Shown here: piece by piece, positions 1 to 12,109 of the stretch
Layout of the letters: every line of letters begins with the position of its first letter
Numbering within the stretch: position 1 is the stretch's first letter
Source: Linum tenue
Lineage: Eukaryota; Streptophyta; Magnoliopsida; Malpighiales; Linaceae
Reading direction: 5' to 3'
Length of the DNA: 64,000 bases
Assembly (NCBI GenBank): GCA_946122785.1
Contig: CAMGYJ010000003.1
Coordinates: 28,847,811-28,911,810, forward strand
Made by a program: the position numbers and the translations under genes
Notes under the pieces: model-generated
What the model was told of the DNA's origin: nothing
The model's database searches: none
What the model saw: only the letters and a program-made list of their open reading frames with translations

Positions 1-64
1 TAAATCTAAGGTTTTAAAAAATTGGCTATTATTGTCCCAAAGATCAAAACTATCATTATAGAAA

Positions 65-413
65 GGGTTAATAGCATTTTGTACCCCTCTATTAAATTTT
101 TGCACAAACATACCTTTCTAAAATTAAAACGTAACAAATATACCCTTCCAACCAACCGTTTACTGAGCTGGGAAGTTACCTAGATGCCCCTCATTTACTG
201 CTAATTTCATTTTAATTTTTTTTCCATCCCAACTCTATTTAAAAAATAAAACTAATCCCTCCATGACCCGTCTCCCTCAAGCCGCCGATGCCCCTCAATC
301 ATGGTTGGAAGGGTATTTTTATTATATTTTAATATTATAAGGGTATGTTTGTGCAAAAGAAGAGTAGATTTGTTAGTTTACAATAATAGAGGGGCACAAA
401 ATGCTATTAACCC
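65..413. mobile_element. Mutator-type MITE with 9-bp target duplication
   Basis: Terminal inverted repeats start GGGTTAATAGCATTTTGT and end with the reverse complement. The arms match over roughly 100 bp with a few differences. Perfect 9-bp direct repeats (ttatagaaa) flank the element at 56-64 and 414-422, the Mutator-superfamily size. At 349 bp it encodes nothing convincing, so it is a non-autonomous element. Confidence 0.9.
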
Positions 414-674
414 TTATAGAAATGTATTTTTGGTTTCTGGTAAAATTTTAGACACCATCATAAAAAGTGTATTTTTCCTTAGTTTTCTTGATGCATTTTA
501 CCTTCATGTTTTAATTATTTTGAATAATCAATCCTCAAAGTATTTTTAATGATTTTTAATGCATTCTTAAAAAATATATTTTGGTTCTTTGGGTGACCTC
601 AATGTATTCATTAATGCAATATGCTAAGTTCTCAATCAAACTCTTATGTCAATGATTTTCTTAACTTTATTTAA

Positions 675-1016
675 GAGCATCTACATTGTTGAAATTGAAA
701 ATTCAACTGCATATGTGATCTCTATTGACACCTCAACGATTTCTAGAATCAAACTCATGTTAATTTCATTGCACCTACATTAATACAATTCGTGAAACCA
801 ACTGATTTTTGTAATAGAAAATAGAGGATCCCACTTGTGGGCTGTGGCTTCCACCATCTCCCTTTTCTTTAGGCCACTTTGGCTTTCATATGCAAATGCA
901 TTTATTTCAACATTGCAAATATGCAATGGATGGCATCAATGCAATTGGGTTTGTAGTTGAATATGTCTATATCATATCATCTTGCAATTAAAAATGCATG
1001 ACCAATGTGGATGCTC
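675..1016. mobile_element. Tourist-like PIF/Harbinger MITE
   Basis: Termini GAGCATCTACATTG and CAATGTGGATGCTC are inverted repeats, flanked by the trinucleotide TAA at 672-674 and 1017-1019, the PIF/Harbinger target duplication. The 342-bp element has no coding capacity. Its termini resemble those of the large Harbinger element at 21367-28854, so it may belong to a family that such a transposase moved. Confidence 0.85.
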
Positions 1017-1019
1017 TAA

Positions 1020-1437
1020 ACAACACATGCTTAGTAAATGAAATATTCAAACTTTTAATGGATGAGGAATGGCTCGTTTCAATTTTTAATTCATAAGTGA
1101 GTATGTCTACATAAAATTTTTCATACTCACTTATAATGATTTGATTCTCAAATTGCATGTCGTGCCATGGAGGTTATGGCATCTCTACAATCCTTCAAAA
1201 GATTATGTTCATGACAAAACATTACAAATATTTACAAAATATCACAACATTTTGAATATGTATAAAATTTGGGATATTTTGCAGACATTTATTCTTAACT
1301 TGAAGAGTTGAGTTTATCTTCAACACTAATTAAAATTTGATCACGCCTCAAAGTACCCATATTGGAACAAAAATAAGGCAAAAGCGTAAGGAAAACCGGG
1401 AGGAATGCTAGAAGTCATTCTCAAAATACACTTACAT
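1020..1437. other. Intergenic AT-rich DNA with one short hairpin
   Basis: No gene is visible. A short inverted repeat at about 1092-1134 (ataagtgagtatg against catactcacttat) could form a hairpin. Nothing else stands out. Confidence 0.5.
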
Positions 1438-1854
1438 ACCGTTTGGTATAAATGAATTCCGTAAGGTTTGAGTAATTCATTATGAAATGAAATATTTTTA
1501 TATTTGGTATTTAAAAGAATTCATTTCCAATTCTAAAATTTGAATTCTATGGAATTGGAACTAGTTATAACAATTCCGAGGAATTGAGATAGAATTTGCA
1601 AATGAATTCCACAAGTATTTACTAATTATAATAGAATGATATAATTATTCTCTTTTATTAACTAAATTACTTATGCATATATGACATACCAAACACATGA
1701 GTTCATTTGACAATGAATTTTACATGGCGATTCATTTTATTTCTAAAGATTTGAATATGACATACCAAACACAAGATTTCATTTCACAATGAATTTTATA
1801 CGGTAATTCATTTTACAATGAAATGAATTCTCGATTCATTTGGTACCAAACGGT
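1438..1854. mobile_element. TIR element of unresolved superfamily
   Basis: The ends ACCGTTTGGTA and TACCAAACGGT are inverted repeats, and short blocks such as acataccaaacac and aatgaattttac recur inside. The 417-bp length and absence of coding suggest a MITE. No clean target duplication was found, so the superfamily is left open. The terminal motif recalls the TTTGGT ends of the Harbinger element at 40327-41959. Confidence 0.6.
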
Positions 1855-2238
1855 CTGTTAATGCATATGTGAGTGTTGTATTTGAAGTCAATTCGCATAT
1901 AATGCTGGATTTGGGAACAAATACGATGTTTGGTTGGGGTAAAAAAAGAAACATGGTAATTAGGGTATGTTATTCTCGAGATACCACAAATGCATTATTC
2001 TCCAAATACTTGGTGTGTGTTGGGGGGAGGGGGTGTCTAGTATTTGTGGAATATCATATTGTGTTTTGTGTTCTCAGTTATTCTCCCTATTTTCATATAA
2101 AATCGAAAAAATCCTTGATTTTTTCCCCGAACTTTGTTATAGGCATTCAGCTATCACATCACGCTGAATTAATCTCCACCTTCTTCTTCACATTTGCCAT
2201 CGACAACTCTTCCATGAGCTCTAATAAATCTAACATGC
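1855..2238. other. Intergenic DNA, no gene recognised
   Basis: Open frames of up to 137 codons occur here (for example 1869-2282) but show no recognisable domain and run into the next transposon. They are treated as chance. Confidence 0.5.
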
Positions 2239-2247
2239 TTTTCTTTT

Positions 2248-3540
2248 GGGTAAATTGCAAGGTTGGTCACTGTGATTACTAAAAGTGTTCACGTCTGGTC
2301 ACTGGAAATACTTAATTCCATTCATAGTCATTGAGATTACTAAAACCGTCCAAGTTTGGTCACTCTTCGTTAACTTTCGTTAGTCTTCATTAACGGTGTC
2401 AGTTTTTCGCTGACGTGGCTAACAGAAATGTCTAATAGGCATATATTGACCCGCCACGTCATTAAAACAAGCCACATAAGATAATCCACCCAACCCATAA
2501 CCAAACCCTTCTTGACCAACTCAACCTAAAAAAATATCTACTCTGTTCTCTCTCCACCCCAGCACCCCTCCTCTGCTCGTCGCTGTCCTTCCATCTCGGA
2601 GCTTAATCGCCAGGCAGATTGACAAAATTCAGGGTCTCGGACTTTAATCGTTGCACTTCCCTTGCCGTCTTCCCGGGCTTGTCGATTATGAACGCGTAGG
2701 CATTTGGGTACTCCTTTACGCTTGCAGGAGTCGCCGTCATCGCTTTGGCGTTCCTCCCGTACGTCCTTGTCTGCGCGGTCGCTGCAGAAGAGTGAAGACG
2801 AGGACTTGCTGCGGTGCCGGTGACGTTCGCATCCGACTCCTCTCCCATGGTGCCTATCATGTGTTATAGGGTATGGAGGAGTGGGTAGTCGAATCCCACG
2901 AATCGGAGATCCATCGTTTCTTTTTATTCTAAGATTGCTGCTAAGATTTGTTGTATTGTCTGATCTAAATTTCCTTGATTCCGAGAAATGGATAAACATG
3001 GATAGTGGTTTATATAGAGAAGAGAAGAAGATGTTTGGGAAATCTTTGGGAATTTCTAAATAGACAACTGAAAGTGCCCTCCTTGCAAACCTTCAAACAG
3101 AGGGTGTTCGATTGGAGTTGGTGAGCATGAAGATGTTGGAAGAGAGGGAGAAGCAGAAGGCAAGGGCCGAGGAGGCGGAAGGGTTTCTGGGAATTTGGGG
3201 ATAAGGGTTTTTTTTCAATCTAGTCATACAGAAGAAGAAGGTAAAAGGGCTCTGTTGGGTGGGTTGGGTTGTTGGGGTTGAGTTTCTTATGTGGTGGGTT
3301 TAATGACGTGGCGGGTCGGGTTTTAAGTTTTGTCGGGTTTAAAATTGGGTGACTGGAGATTTCTGTTAGCCACGTCAGCGAAAACTGACGCCGTTAATGG
3401 AGACTAACGGAAGTTAATGGAGAGTGACCAAACTTGGACGTTTTAAGTAATCTCAGTGACCACTAATGGAATTAAATATTTGCAGTGACCAAACATGAAC
3501 TTTTTTAGTAAACTCAGTGACCAATCTTGCAATTAACCCC
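2248..3540. mobile_element. Pack-MULE with about 190-bp terminal inverted repeats
   Basis: The left end (GGGTAAATTGCAAGGTTGG onward, to about 2440) is inverted at the right end (about 3345-3540, finishing CAATTAACCCC). Both arms carry repeated gtttggtcact blocks. The 9-bp direct repeat ttttctttt flanks it at 2239-2247 and 3541-3549. The interior is more GC-rich than the surroundings and includes a host-gene fragment (2672-2782, minus). A second coding-like stretch on the plus strand near 3064-3200 reads as a charged, possibly coiled-coil peptide that I do not recognise. No transposase is present, which fits a Pack-MULE. Confidence 0.88.
2672..2782 (-). pseudogene. Captured fragment of a class II cytosolic small heat-shock protein (HSP20)
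   Basis: One minus-strand frame reads [18 protein letters not shown] followed by [14 protein letters not shown]. This matches the conserved segment just before the alpha-crystallin domain of plant class II small heat-shock proteins, remembered as DAKAMAATPADVKEYPN. Such proteins are cytosolic ATP-independent chaperones. Only about 37 residues are preserved; the alpha-crystallin domain does not follow, and the frame continues into unrelated sequence, giving an 85-codon chimeric ORF (2603-2860). The fragment lies inside the Pack-MULE, so it is a captured exon piece and not a functional gene. Family assignment is from memory of the motif, without alignment. Confidence 0.75.
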
Positions 3541-3549
3541 TTTTCTTTT

Positions 3550-5250
3550 TGTTATTTTCTCAATTGTTAGTCGTCGAACCATCCGAGTTAATGATTTTAG
3601 CCATTTTTATTGTCTTCGCGCGCTCCATTATCGTTTACATTGTTGAATAAGTGTTTGGAGAACATATCAACCCCTAATTTAAGTTTTTACATGGTAAGAA
3701 AACAAAAATGATGGTTCAAAAAGAAAGGGTAAATGTGTATTTAATAAATTTGGAGTTAAAATGCCACAATCACAATAGCACACTTTCCAACCTTATCCAA
3801 AATCATATGGATGAAATATCTTATATCAAATGCTATGGTTATTTTTAAACTTGGTAATTGGCCAGAAATATCACATTTACCTAATATGCATTCTAAACAC
3901 CCATATACATATTTGTTTTCCAGAATATCACCCTAAAACTAAATAATTCTACAAATATCACTCTTATAGAAATAATTCCAATTATATCACCATTAATACA
4001 AACCGTAGGGGACCCACGGTTTCTGTTTCTTCAGCCCACTAAATGTGTGGGAACGTGGTGACCGAGCTGACCGTCGGATCCCCACACGATCTGACGACGG
4101 ATCGTTCGTCATGTCAGCGGTCCGTGTAACCGCGCCCTCGATCCTCGCCTTGGATGCAGAAAATGCACCCCACACTATTTATGTTTGAAATTTGAAAACC
4201 GTGGGAGGGGCACACGATTTTCATTTGGTTTTGCCCCCCAAACTGCCCCCACCCTCCACGGTCCATCTCCTATATGAACCCCCTCCCCTCTTCATTTTCT
4301 CGACACCAAACCAACCCTTCTCTCTCTTTCTCTCTCCCTAGGATTTTCTATCCACCCACCCCCTCCACCCAAAACTTAAGAAATTGTGGTTTGTTGGTTG
4401 CGGCTAACTTTGAAATGCCATAAGAAAACATTTCTTAGATTTTTTCCTTCAAAACACGTCGAACCTCTGTCCGCCTTCCATCTACAATGGATCAAGATTG
4501 ATACTATCAATAGGGTTTTATTATAACGATTATCAAACGGTACATACTCATTCTACTCTACTTTTTGTTCTTATAATTCATGTTAATTAATCTATATAAT
4601 TAATTTCTTTTGTTGTTATTCTATCGTAGGTTGGGCCGGACATGAATATAATATAAATAAATATAAACTATTTTAATAATATCTAACACGGATACCAACG
4701 TTAAGGCTAATGTGAAGGCTAACACTATGTAACATCATTAAGGTTTGAATATTTGCATTTTTAAAAGGTTCGACTAATATTTTGAAAATTTTGAAAGGTT
4801 TGGTTAATAAGTTGTATTTACTCTAAAATTTTAAATAATTGTAAATTTAAATGTAAAAATTTAAATGTATTTTAACGTGGACACTGATGTGGAGCTCTAT
4901 TACAATTATAGTCTAGTCTATCTATCTATTATAGTCTTGATATAGACTATTTATAATACAATTATAAGGGTTTGGTTTGCTCCATTTCTATTTTTCTACA
5001 ACAATAATGAAAAGATAAAGGGTATTTTTTTCATAAATTATTTATTTTTTTTCATATAAAAAGTAACAGTATCATGATTTGAACTAGTGTCTTTTCGATT
5101 TTAAACAAAACAAGAATAATGACTATTTACACTAAACAAATTTGTTGTATCTTTTTGAATACTAAACATACACAAATTCAAAATGTGTCTTTGATAGCCA
5201 ACACCAAAATACTAAGTCTCGATACTAGTCTTAATAGCAAAGATAAGAAA
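3550..5250. other. Intergenic DNA, no gene recognised
   Basis: About 1.7 kb of AT-rich sequence around a GC-richer island at 3990-4260, with pyrimidine tracts near 4315-4345. The 60-codon frame at 3993-4175 shows no domain. No repeat structure with clear ends was seen. Confidence 0.5.
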
Positions 5251-6550
5251 TTGGACCAAGTCTAGAAACAAGACAAGTTTGGTAGCCAAGCAACAAGGTA
5301 GCAAGCTGACAATACCGGCTTGGTACCAATATAATATTTAACTAAGTTCTGAAACAAGAAAGATTTGGTAGCCAAGCAATAGGACGGGTTGAAGATGAGA
5401 AATTTTATTTGGGCCGGGAGAGAAGAAGAGAGGTTGGTGATGAGGATAAGGCGCACGAGTTATCGGCGGCGTTGATCACTTCTATTTAAAGCGATCTATT
5501 TGCTGGTTGCACAAGCCTCCAGCTATGTATGCTGGTTGATACGGTGCTAAGCGATCCTTTCTTTAAATCGCCGACCTCTAACGCGATTGGGCCAAAAGTT
5601 ATATATTTTGGGAATTTTTGTACTAGCTATGGTATTGCGGGACTTATTTTTAACAACTTTAGTATTTTAGGAAGGGTACCAAGCCGGCTAGACATTTGAT
5701 GGAAAGATATGAAATTTGACGAAGTGTGGAAACAAGATGGCTTGGTAGCAAGGAAACTGACTATCATGCCGGTAAGACAACAAGGCTTGACACGAAGATA
5801 AACATCAAGTCTAAAGGTATCAAGTTGACAAGGGGGACTTGGAGATGGTTCTGGCAAGATGACATGGTACCAATCCGATTAGATGGTTTGGGTGGCAAGG
5901 TGGTATTGTATCAAGCACACAAGGAAGAGGATTCATTCAACAACTAAGTGTGGAGACCAAGATGACAAGACGGGCTTGGTAGCAATGCGGCAATGTACCA
6001 AGTCGGGTACAAAATAGGAAGCCATTCAAAAACTAAGTCTGATATCATGATGACATGATGGCAGGGTACCAAGCCGGCAAGATGCCAATGTACCAGCTTA
6101 ATGAGGCTCCAAAATACAGAGTATGGAGACCAATCTGGCAAGACAATCCTTGGCTTCTCAAGACTAAGTATGAAATATTAAGGGTGGAGACTGGTCAGCC
6201 AAGATACCAAGCAAGAGCTTCCCAAAACTAAGTGTGGAGCATTGATGTGTAAAAGGGTCATGTACTTAGAAGTGAATGAGTTAATTTATCACTCTGTCAA
6301 TGCGGTAACATGGCCTCATCAAGGTGGCTAGCAAGATAGGGATAACAAGTCGATGATGCAGGCTAGGTAACAAGATGGTGCCAAGTCAACAACACATGAG
6401 CTAGTGTGGATTCATTGGGGTTGTCAAGGTGTGATTGAGACTTCATAATCAAGACTTAAAACCATCCAACCAGGACAAGGCGACAAGACTCAACACCAAC
6501 CCAGACCGACGTCGAGGCCATCTAGCACCAACCAATCACCAAGATGGGAC
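5250..6550. repeat. Degenerate short-motif repeat region
   Basis: Variants of one motif, ggtaccaagccgg and its complement ccggcttggtacc, recur at irregular spacing near 5311, 5668, 5736, 5860, 5967, 5995, 6066 and 6205, often with caagatgaca beside them. The region lies directly before a gypsy-type LTR start at 6554. It could be the non-coding 3' part of that retroelement, but no protein domain supports this. Small ORFs here look like chance. Confidence 0.55.
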
Positions 6551-6553
6551 GTG

Positions 6554-7896
6554 GGGCTGATAACACCTAAAATGGTGTTATCTACACCTCATTTCTTGGG
6601 TGTTTCTAAAGGATTAGAGCGTTCATGGAGCATTTAGCTCTTGAATTAGCCTAGAAATGCTTACTCTTGCATTTTTGTCGTCTTCTATGTGACATTTTAG
6701 GTTTTAAGTGTTTTTGTCAAAGAATCAGAGCTCAAGTGTAGGAAAAGTGTTCAAAAAGGGTGAAAATAGAAGATCACGCCCAAGGGTGCAATTCATGGTT
6801 GAGAAGATGGAGGCCAGGACAAGTTCACGGTTGATGCATGCATTTCACGCCAGCGATCTTTGATTGTTGGAGCCGCGAACTTGGAGAAGTTGTGGACAAG
6901 AGTACAAAAGGTTTCGCAGTCCTTCACATTTGAGACCGCGAGAAAGATCACAATTTTGACTTCTAGTTCGTGACCGTGAAGTACAGTCCATGATCTCATC
7001 GACCGATGAGCAGAAGACATTGCTTGTTGAGTTCGCAAGCTGAGGAAAGAGATCGCATCCGCAAACCTCACTGCGTCGTTGATCTTCTATTAAGAGAGAG
7101 TTTCTCTACTCATTTACACAGACTTTGAATTTGCAAAGCCTAGAGAGAGGAGCTAGAGAGAGAAACCGATTCCTTTGAGAGGAAGGGAAGAAGAAGAAGA
7201 AGATGAGGAGTATCCTTGACCTAGGTTGGGTAGATAGAGAGTATTAACCGAGACGAGCCTGAGCCTAGGAGGAGGAGGTGAATCAACAACCTCGAGGTAG
7301 CCAGAGGAGAGCTCCCATTCCTCTGTTGGGATGGCCTCCCACAGCTTCAGGACATGGAGATTGGAGAGAAAGAGTGTCTCCCAGTTGGGAGTGGATCAAC
7401 TTATCGATTCCAGGATAATGGATCCATTTTGGCGCAGAGGTTTGGAGATTAAAAAGAGGATCTATCGGGTTCTCACCCTCGAGTTTCTAAGAATACTAAG
7501 GACGCTGTTTCTAAGGAGATTCCTTAGATCTAATTTAGCATAGGAGGCCAAGATCTCGAGATAAAGATGTGAGAGTTCACTTTAGATCTCGACATCTACC
7601 CTCCAGATTTTGTTCAAGATCCGATCAAATTCACCTCCCTAACTCCGAAGAGCGATTTCCTATTCTCTCTGCACTTGTACGATAGAGAGATGAGGCTACC
7701 ACACAACAGACCTTGGGATGTGAAGTGTCGAAGGGGAGCGATGTACCAAACAAGTTCCAACTGAACCACCACGTTATTTATTGATCAAACGGAGGAGAGT
7801 ACGGGAGAAAGGCCAATCTCATAGCCAGAAATGTCCTCTTCTTCTAGAGCATGCAGGGTAACAGGAAGCTCCACCTCGGTTTATCCATTATGTAGT
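6554..7896 (+). repeat. Gypsy-type LTR or LTR fragment (starts TGATAACACC)
   Basis: The start TGATAACACC is shared with LTR-like copies at 31557 (plus) and 11660 (minus) and follows a purine-rich stretch (gatgggacgtggggc) that could be the polypurine tract of a 3' LTR. The early part carries repeated cacgg/gatcg-type motifs and the later part is purine-rich, the layout of the other LTRs here. The right boundary is uncertain; it is set where the next LTR starts at 7897. Confidence 0.55.
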
Positions 7897-10468
7897 TGAT
7901 AAGACTGAATTTGCACATATTTTCCCCACTGATTCTTGACCATTTAAACATGCATTATCTCTCCCGTAGCCTATTTTATACTAGATTGTGCTAGTTTCTG
8001 ATGTTTCAGACTTTTTGAAGTGACCCGGCAGAGGAACAAGGGAAATTTACGACAAGGCTTCCAAAGTTACAGCCTGGATCGTAACTTCCCTGTCCAGACG
8101 GTAACTTAAAGGAAGCAGGCCAAGGGACCAGGAGACCACCTCAAAGTTACGGGCCATGTTTTAAAGTTATGGCCTGGACTGTAACTTCCCTTCAAAGATC
8201 ATAACTCTTGGTTTACGAAGTGTAGACACGTCCCCGTTTTGGGGAAGTTACGGGCTGGGGGAAGCAAGTTATGGTCTTAACTTTTGCCGTAAATTGCTTA
8301 TCCTCAACATATAAAAGGCTGACTCGAGAAGAATGAAGGGGATCTGATTTTCAAGTTCTGAAATAGCAAGAGATAGTGCTAGAGGGAGAAAGTGATGAAT
8401 AATAGCCTTGAGAAGTGATTGGAGTAATCTAAGACCATGTGGAGCTTGATTTTTCACCCTTGGAGTGCCGATTCTTAGCTTGGAGAAGAATTTCATTGTT
8501 CACATGTTGTTTTCCATCCCAAGCTTTGTGTTTTCCCTACTCTCCGTGGAGTAAACTCTCTTCTCATATGGGTATGAAGAATCCTAGTTGTGTATGTTAG
8601 CAATGATTGTATGAACCTATTTTCGTGGATGATTGACTCGCTATGACACAACTCCTAACAATGGCCAAGTGTAACCAATGAAAGGGACTGCAGTATAGTG
8701 GCTCAAGTAATAAATATCGAATCCAGGGGTCTCTAGAGTTACTATTACTCAGCTTCAGTTCATTATCTAGCAAACCAGATTAAGATGGAAGAACTAAAAC
8801 TCTTCTAACAGACTACAGTTAAAGTTAATCTAATTACAGGTTGGAAACTCACTTAGGTATGATTCCCCCTAGCCACTAGCCATATTAACGATTGATGATT
8901 TCTAACTTGTTTCACTTTCATTCACAATGCGGAGAATCCTTGACTAGACCTTGAGTCTCGACTAAAGGAACAAGGCCCTCTTGAGTCAATTGCCTAGAGG
9001 GACGTATCCTTCTCTAGAACAACCGATCAAGGTGTTCTTAACTAGATTCCCTCGACTAAAGCAATCGATCCAATACTATCAATCTATGGTGCTCTATTGA
9101 CCTAATCAGGTATTCGCTCTCATAGGATCAAAGCAGAATCAATAATCTCGACTAAAGCAGAATTGAATCATGAAAATATGCATAGATTGAATATGAACTC
9201 AAGATTATCAAGTCAGAGTACTCATACAATCATCCAATCAAACAAACATAGCTAGGGTTCCTCAAAACCTAAGTGAAGGGAAGTTACTCCATAGAGAAGA
9301 GATAGACTGCAGTAAGAATCTTCAGATGATCAGTCTTCAAGTCCGGGCTTGTTCCTCGAGCTTCCAAGGTGAAGAAATCCTCCAATTCCACTCCAAGAAT
9401 GCCCTCAAATCGCCCTCTCTCTCTTTGGTACGTCCCTTGGGTGTTTGGGATCCAAAACCCAGCTCTACCTTTCCTTTGGCTTCAATCTGCCTAAAAAAAC
9501 CCGATTCTGGGCAAAACACTGTCGCGGACACGGCCGTGCTTTGGTTTTGCCCGCCCGTGTTATGTCGTGTGTTAAAAACACGCCCGCGCGCGTTGGCCAA
9601 AACACGGTCGTGCCTAAATATGGGCACGGCCGTGTTTTGATTTAGGCGCGCCCGTGTTTTTACTGCCGAACCTGTTCCCCTATATTCAATGCTTTGTTTC
9701 TCCCTCGTCCGGACTCCGAATCAGTCGCCGTTTGATCCCAGACGCTCGTAGTCTCGTCCTCTTTCTTTTCATGACAAGCTTGCATGATTATTTGTCCATA
9801 AAGTGAGGTAGAAATCCATTCTTCTTCAGGTCATGCCCGAGTTTCTTCTCCCTAATCGCCAATTGATCTCTGATTGACTTGAAACTTGCGCCTATGCTTC
9901 ACTTTATGTGCTAGGACCTGAAATGTGACAAAGGAACACAACCTAGCGTAAAATAGGCCAAAGACGCGATAATTAAATCTCAAACGATCAAGAAACAAAG
10001 GGGAAAACATGTGCAAATATAGAGTCATCAATGATTGACTTTCATATATTCAATTGAGGCATTATTCAGAATTGAATGAGTGCTTATCAAATTCTTGTGA
10101 TTCCTGCTTTAACCTAGAACGATAGTCTCTGTATAGGTTAAAAGATCAACCTAATTGGAAGTAGTGAATCGATTTCTTTAGTTGAGAAGTTGATTCACCG
10201 ATCTGTACCGGAGTTGAAATCGGGAAGAGGAAGTTTCGTGTGATAGTTCCTCGATTAGCTTATTCCGGTGGAGGTTAGTTGCCCGCCGGGTATTCAATCT
10301 AAGAGGGTCTGAAATTCTTTAGCAGACTTGTGAAGAACTTTCCACATTATATTTGTCAATTGAAATGAACTTGGGGGATTACAACCTGAATTAACTACAG
10401 ACTAGGGGGACACATACCTAGGTGACCTTTCTCATACTTGAAAACCAGAACGTTTACTTGCTTTCTGT
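7897..10468 (+). repeat. Gypsy-type LTR, interrupted by a solo LTR
   Basis: It begins TGATAAGACTGAATTTGCAC, very like the reverse complement of the right end of the solo LTR at 8634-10030. Without that insertion (8634-10035 including the duplicated target) it is about 1170 bp, close to the 1147-bp inverted partner at 10514-11660. It carries repeats of agttacggcc and gtaacttccc. The last 430 bp pair with the partner at high similarity and the outer part is more diverged. No internal domain follows, so it is probably a solo LTR or half of a rearranged element. Confidence 0.65.
8634..10030 (-). mobile_element. Solo LTR of a gypsy-type element, with 5-bp target duplication
   Basis: The 1397-bp insert starts TGACTCGC and ends AGAGTCATCA (TG...CA on the plus strand) and is flanked by the 5-bp repeat atgat at 8629-8633 and 10031-10035. 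Removing it restores continuity of the surrounding LTR with its inverted partner. The element is read on the minus strand because its start resembles other LTR starts here. It contains several near-palindromes around cacggccgtg (about 9525-9655), a motif known from LTRs of large plant gypsy elements. No coding sequence is present, as expected after LTR-LTR recombination. Confidence 0.82.
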
Positions 10469-10513
10469 GGTGCGTTCAATTTTAATTGTCTAAAGTGTTC
10501 AAAAGTAAATTAA

Positions 10514-11660
10514 ACAGAAAGCAGGAAATGTTCTGGTTTCAAGTATGCAAAAGGTCATCCAGATACGAGTCACACTAGGCTACAGTCAATTCAAATTATA
10601 ATTTCCCAATTCGTTTCAATTGACAGATATACCATGGAAAGTCCTTGACAAGTCTAGAATCTCGACTAAAGAATTACATACCCTCTCAGTTTGAATACCC
10701 GGTGGGTGACTAACCTCCACCAGCGTAAGCTAATCGAGGCAGTAACACACCAAACTTCCACTACCGTTTTCAGTTCCAGTACAGAGCAGTGAATCGATTC
10801 CTCGACTAAAGTAATCGATCCACTACTTACAATTAAGGTTGTTGAATTAACCAATCGAGAGACAATCATTCTAGGTTAAAGTAGGAATCACAAAATTTTG
10901 ATCAGGACTCATGCAATTCTGATTAATGCGTCAAGTGAATATATCAAATCAATCATTCACAAAACTGGGCTCATACAACCATTCGCAACATACGCTAGTA
11001 TGGTTCTTCATACCCAGATGAAAAGAGAGTTATCCATGGAGAGAAGAAAAATCACAAAGCTTGGAAGAGAAATCATCATGTGAGGGATGAGAATCTACTC
11101 CAGGATGGAAATCAGCACTCCCAAGGTGAAAGATCGAGCTCCAATGTCCTTAGATCGCTCCATTCCCTTCCCAAGGTTATTCTTCATCACTTTCTCTCTC
11201 TAGGCTTCTCCCTCTGTTTTAGAACTTGCAAAACCGGATAATGAATAAAATCCCGAGCTGCAACTTAGACGACCTGACGCTGAAATCCATGGTCGTGGAA
11301 TTGGATTCCAGACCATGGAATTCAAAACAGAGCGTGACACTTCGTTCATCTCGGGGAAAATCCACGGTTTCCTTCGACAAATCCCTGATCAGGGATTTGG
11401 ACTCCTAGACTAGGGAATCTTCCTACCAAAAATCCACGGTCCAAATGTGGAATCCACGGTCGTGGATTTGGACTCCTAGACCAAGGATTTGGCTGCTTTG
11501 TCCTCAGTTGCACCCAGACTTGCTCCTCAGCCTCCATCCACGTAGTAGGACCTGAATTAACATCAACAAGCACTACCAATCATAAAGTGGGCCAAAATGC
11601 ACTCAAATGCCAAGCCAAACGGTGGAGAGCCAGCAACAATATGTAAATACGGTGTTATCA
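10514..11660 (-). repeat. Gypsy-type LTR, inverted partner of 7897-10468
   Basis: Read on the minus strand it starts TGATAACACC at 11660 and ends near 10514, where a 45-bp spacer (10469-10513) separates it from the plus-oriented copy. It carries several copies of atccacggtc and ctcgactaaag. The two LTRs form an imperfect inverted repeat of more than 1 kb per arm. No PBS, polypurine tract or coding domain adjoins it. Confidence 0.65.
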
Positions 11661-12090
11661 AATACAAGGCCAAGGGTGTTGTGTGACCTGAGGTGACTAA
11701 CATGGGGGTGGTCGGAGTGATCCCAGGGTGGCCGAGTTGACTAGGGGTAATGGACCCTGAGGTGGTCGAGGGAACCCGGGGTGATTGACCCCGGGGGGTG
11801 GTCGGAGTTGCCCTAGGCTTAGTGATGGCAACGAGGCGAGACGAGATAGGTACCTCAATACCCATACTCACCCCGCACCAAACACGGGTCAGTTTAGGTA
11901 ATATCTATACGGGTACGGGTTGGGGTCGACCCATTCTTATATATTATTTAAAGAAAACTTTTATTTTTAGTGATAAAACAAAAGAAAATTAGTTCCTAAA
12001 TGAAAATAGAGATAATAGGTAGACTGATGGTTTGTACTCTAATTTTAGTGATAAAATAAAACAAAATAGTAATCCAGATAAAACAAGGAT
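11661..12090. other. Intergenic DNA with GC-rich motif run, no gene
   Basis: A run of ggggtggtcggagt-type repeats (about 11700-11810) is followed by a stretch alternating gaggcgagacgag and gggtacgggt motifs, then AT-rich sequence. The latter resembles MITE-like repeats but no termini could be fixed. Confidence 0.4.
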
Positions 12091-12109
12091 CTGTCTCGAC
12101 TACGTCTTG

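Noticed and set aside
3990..4260. GC-richer island as a possible exon
   Set aside because: Frames are short, no splice-consistent reading or domain was found.
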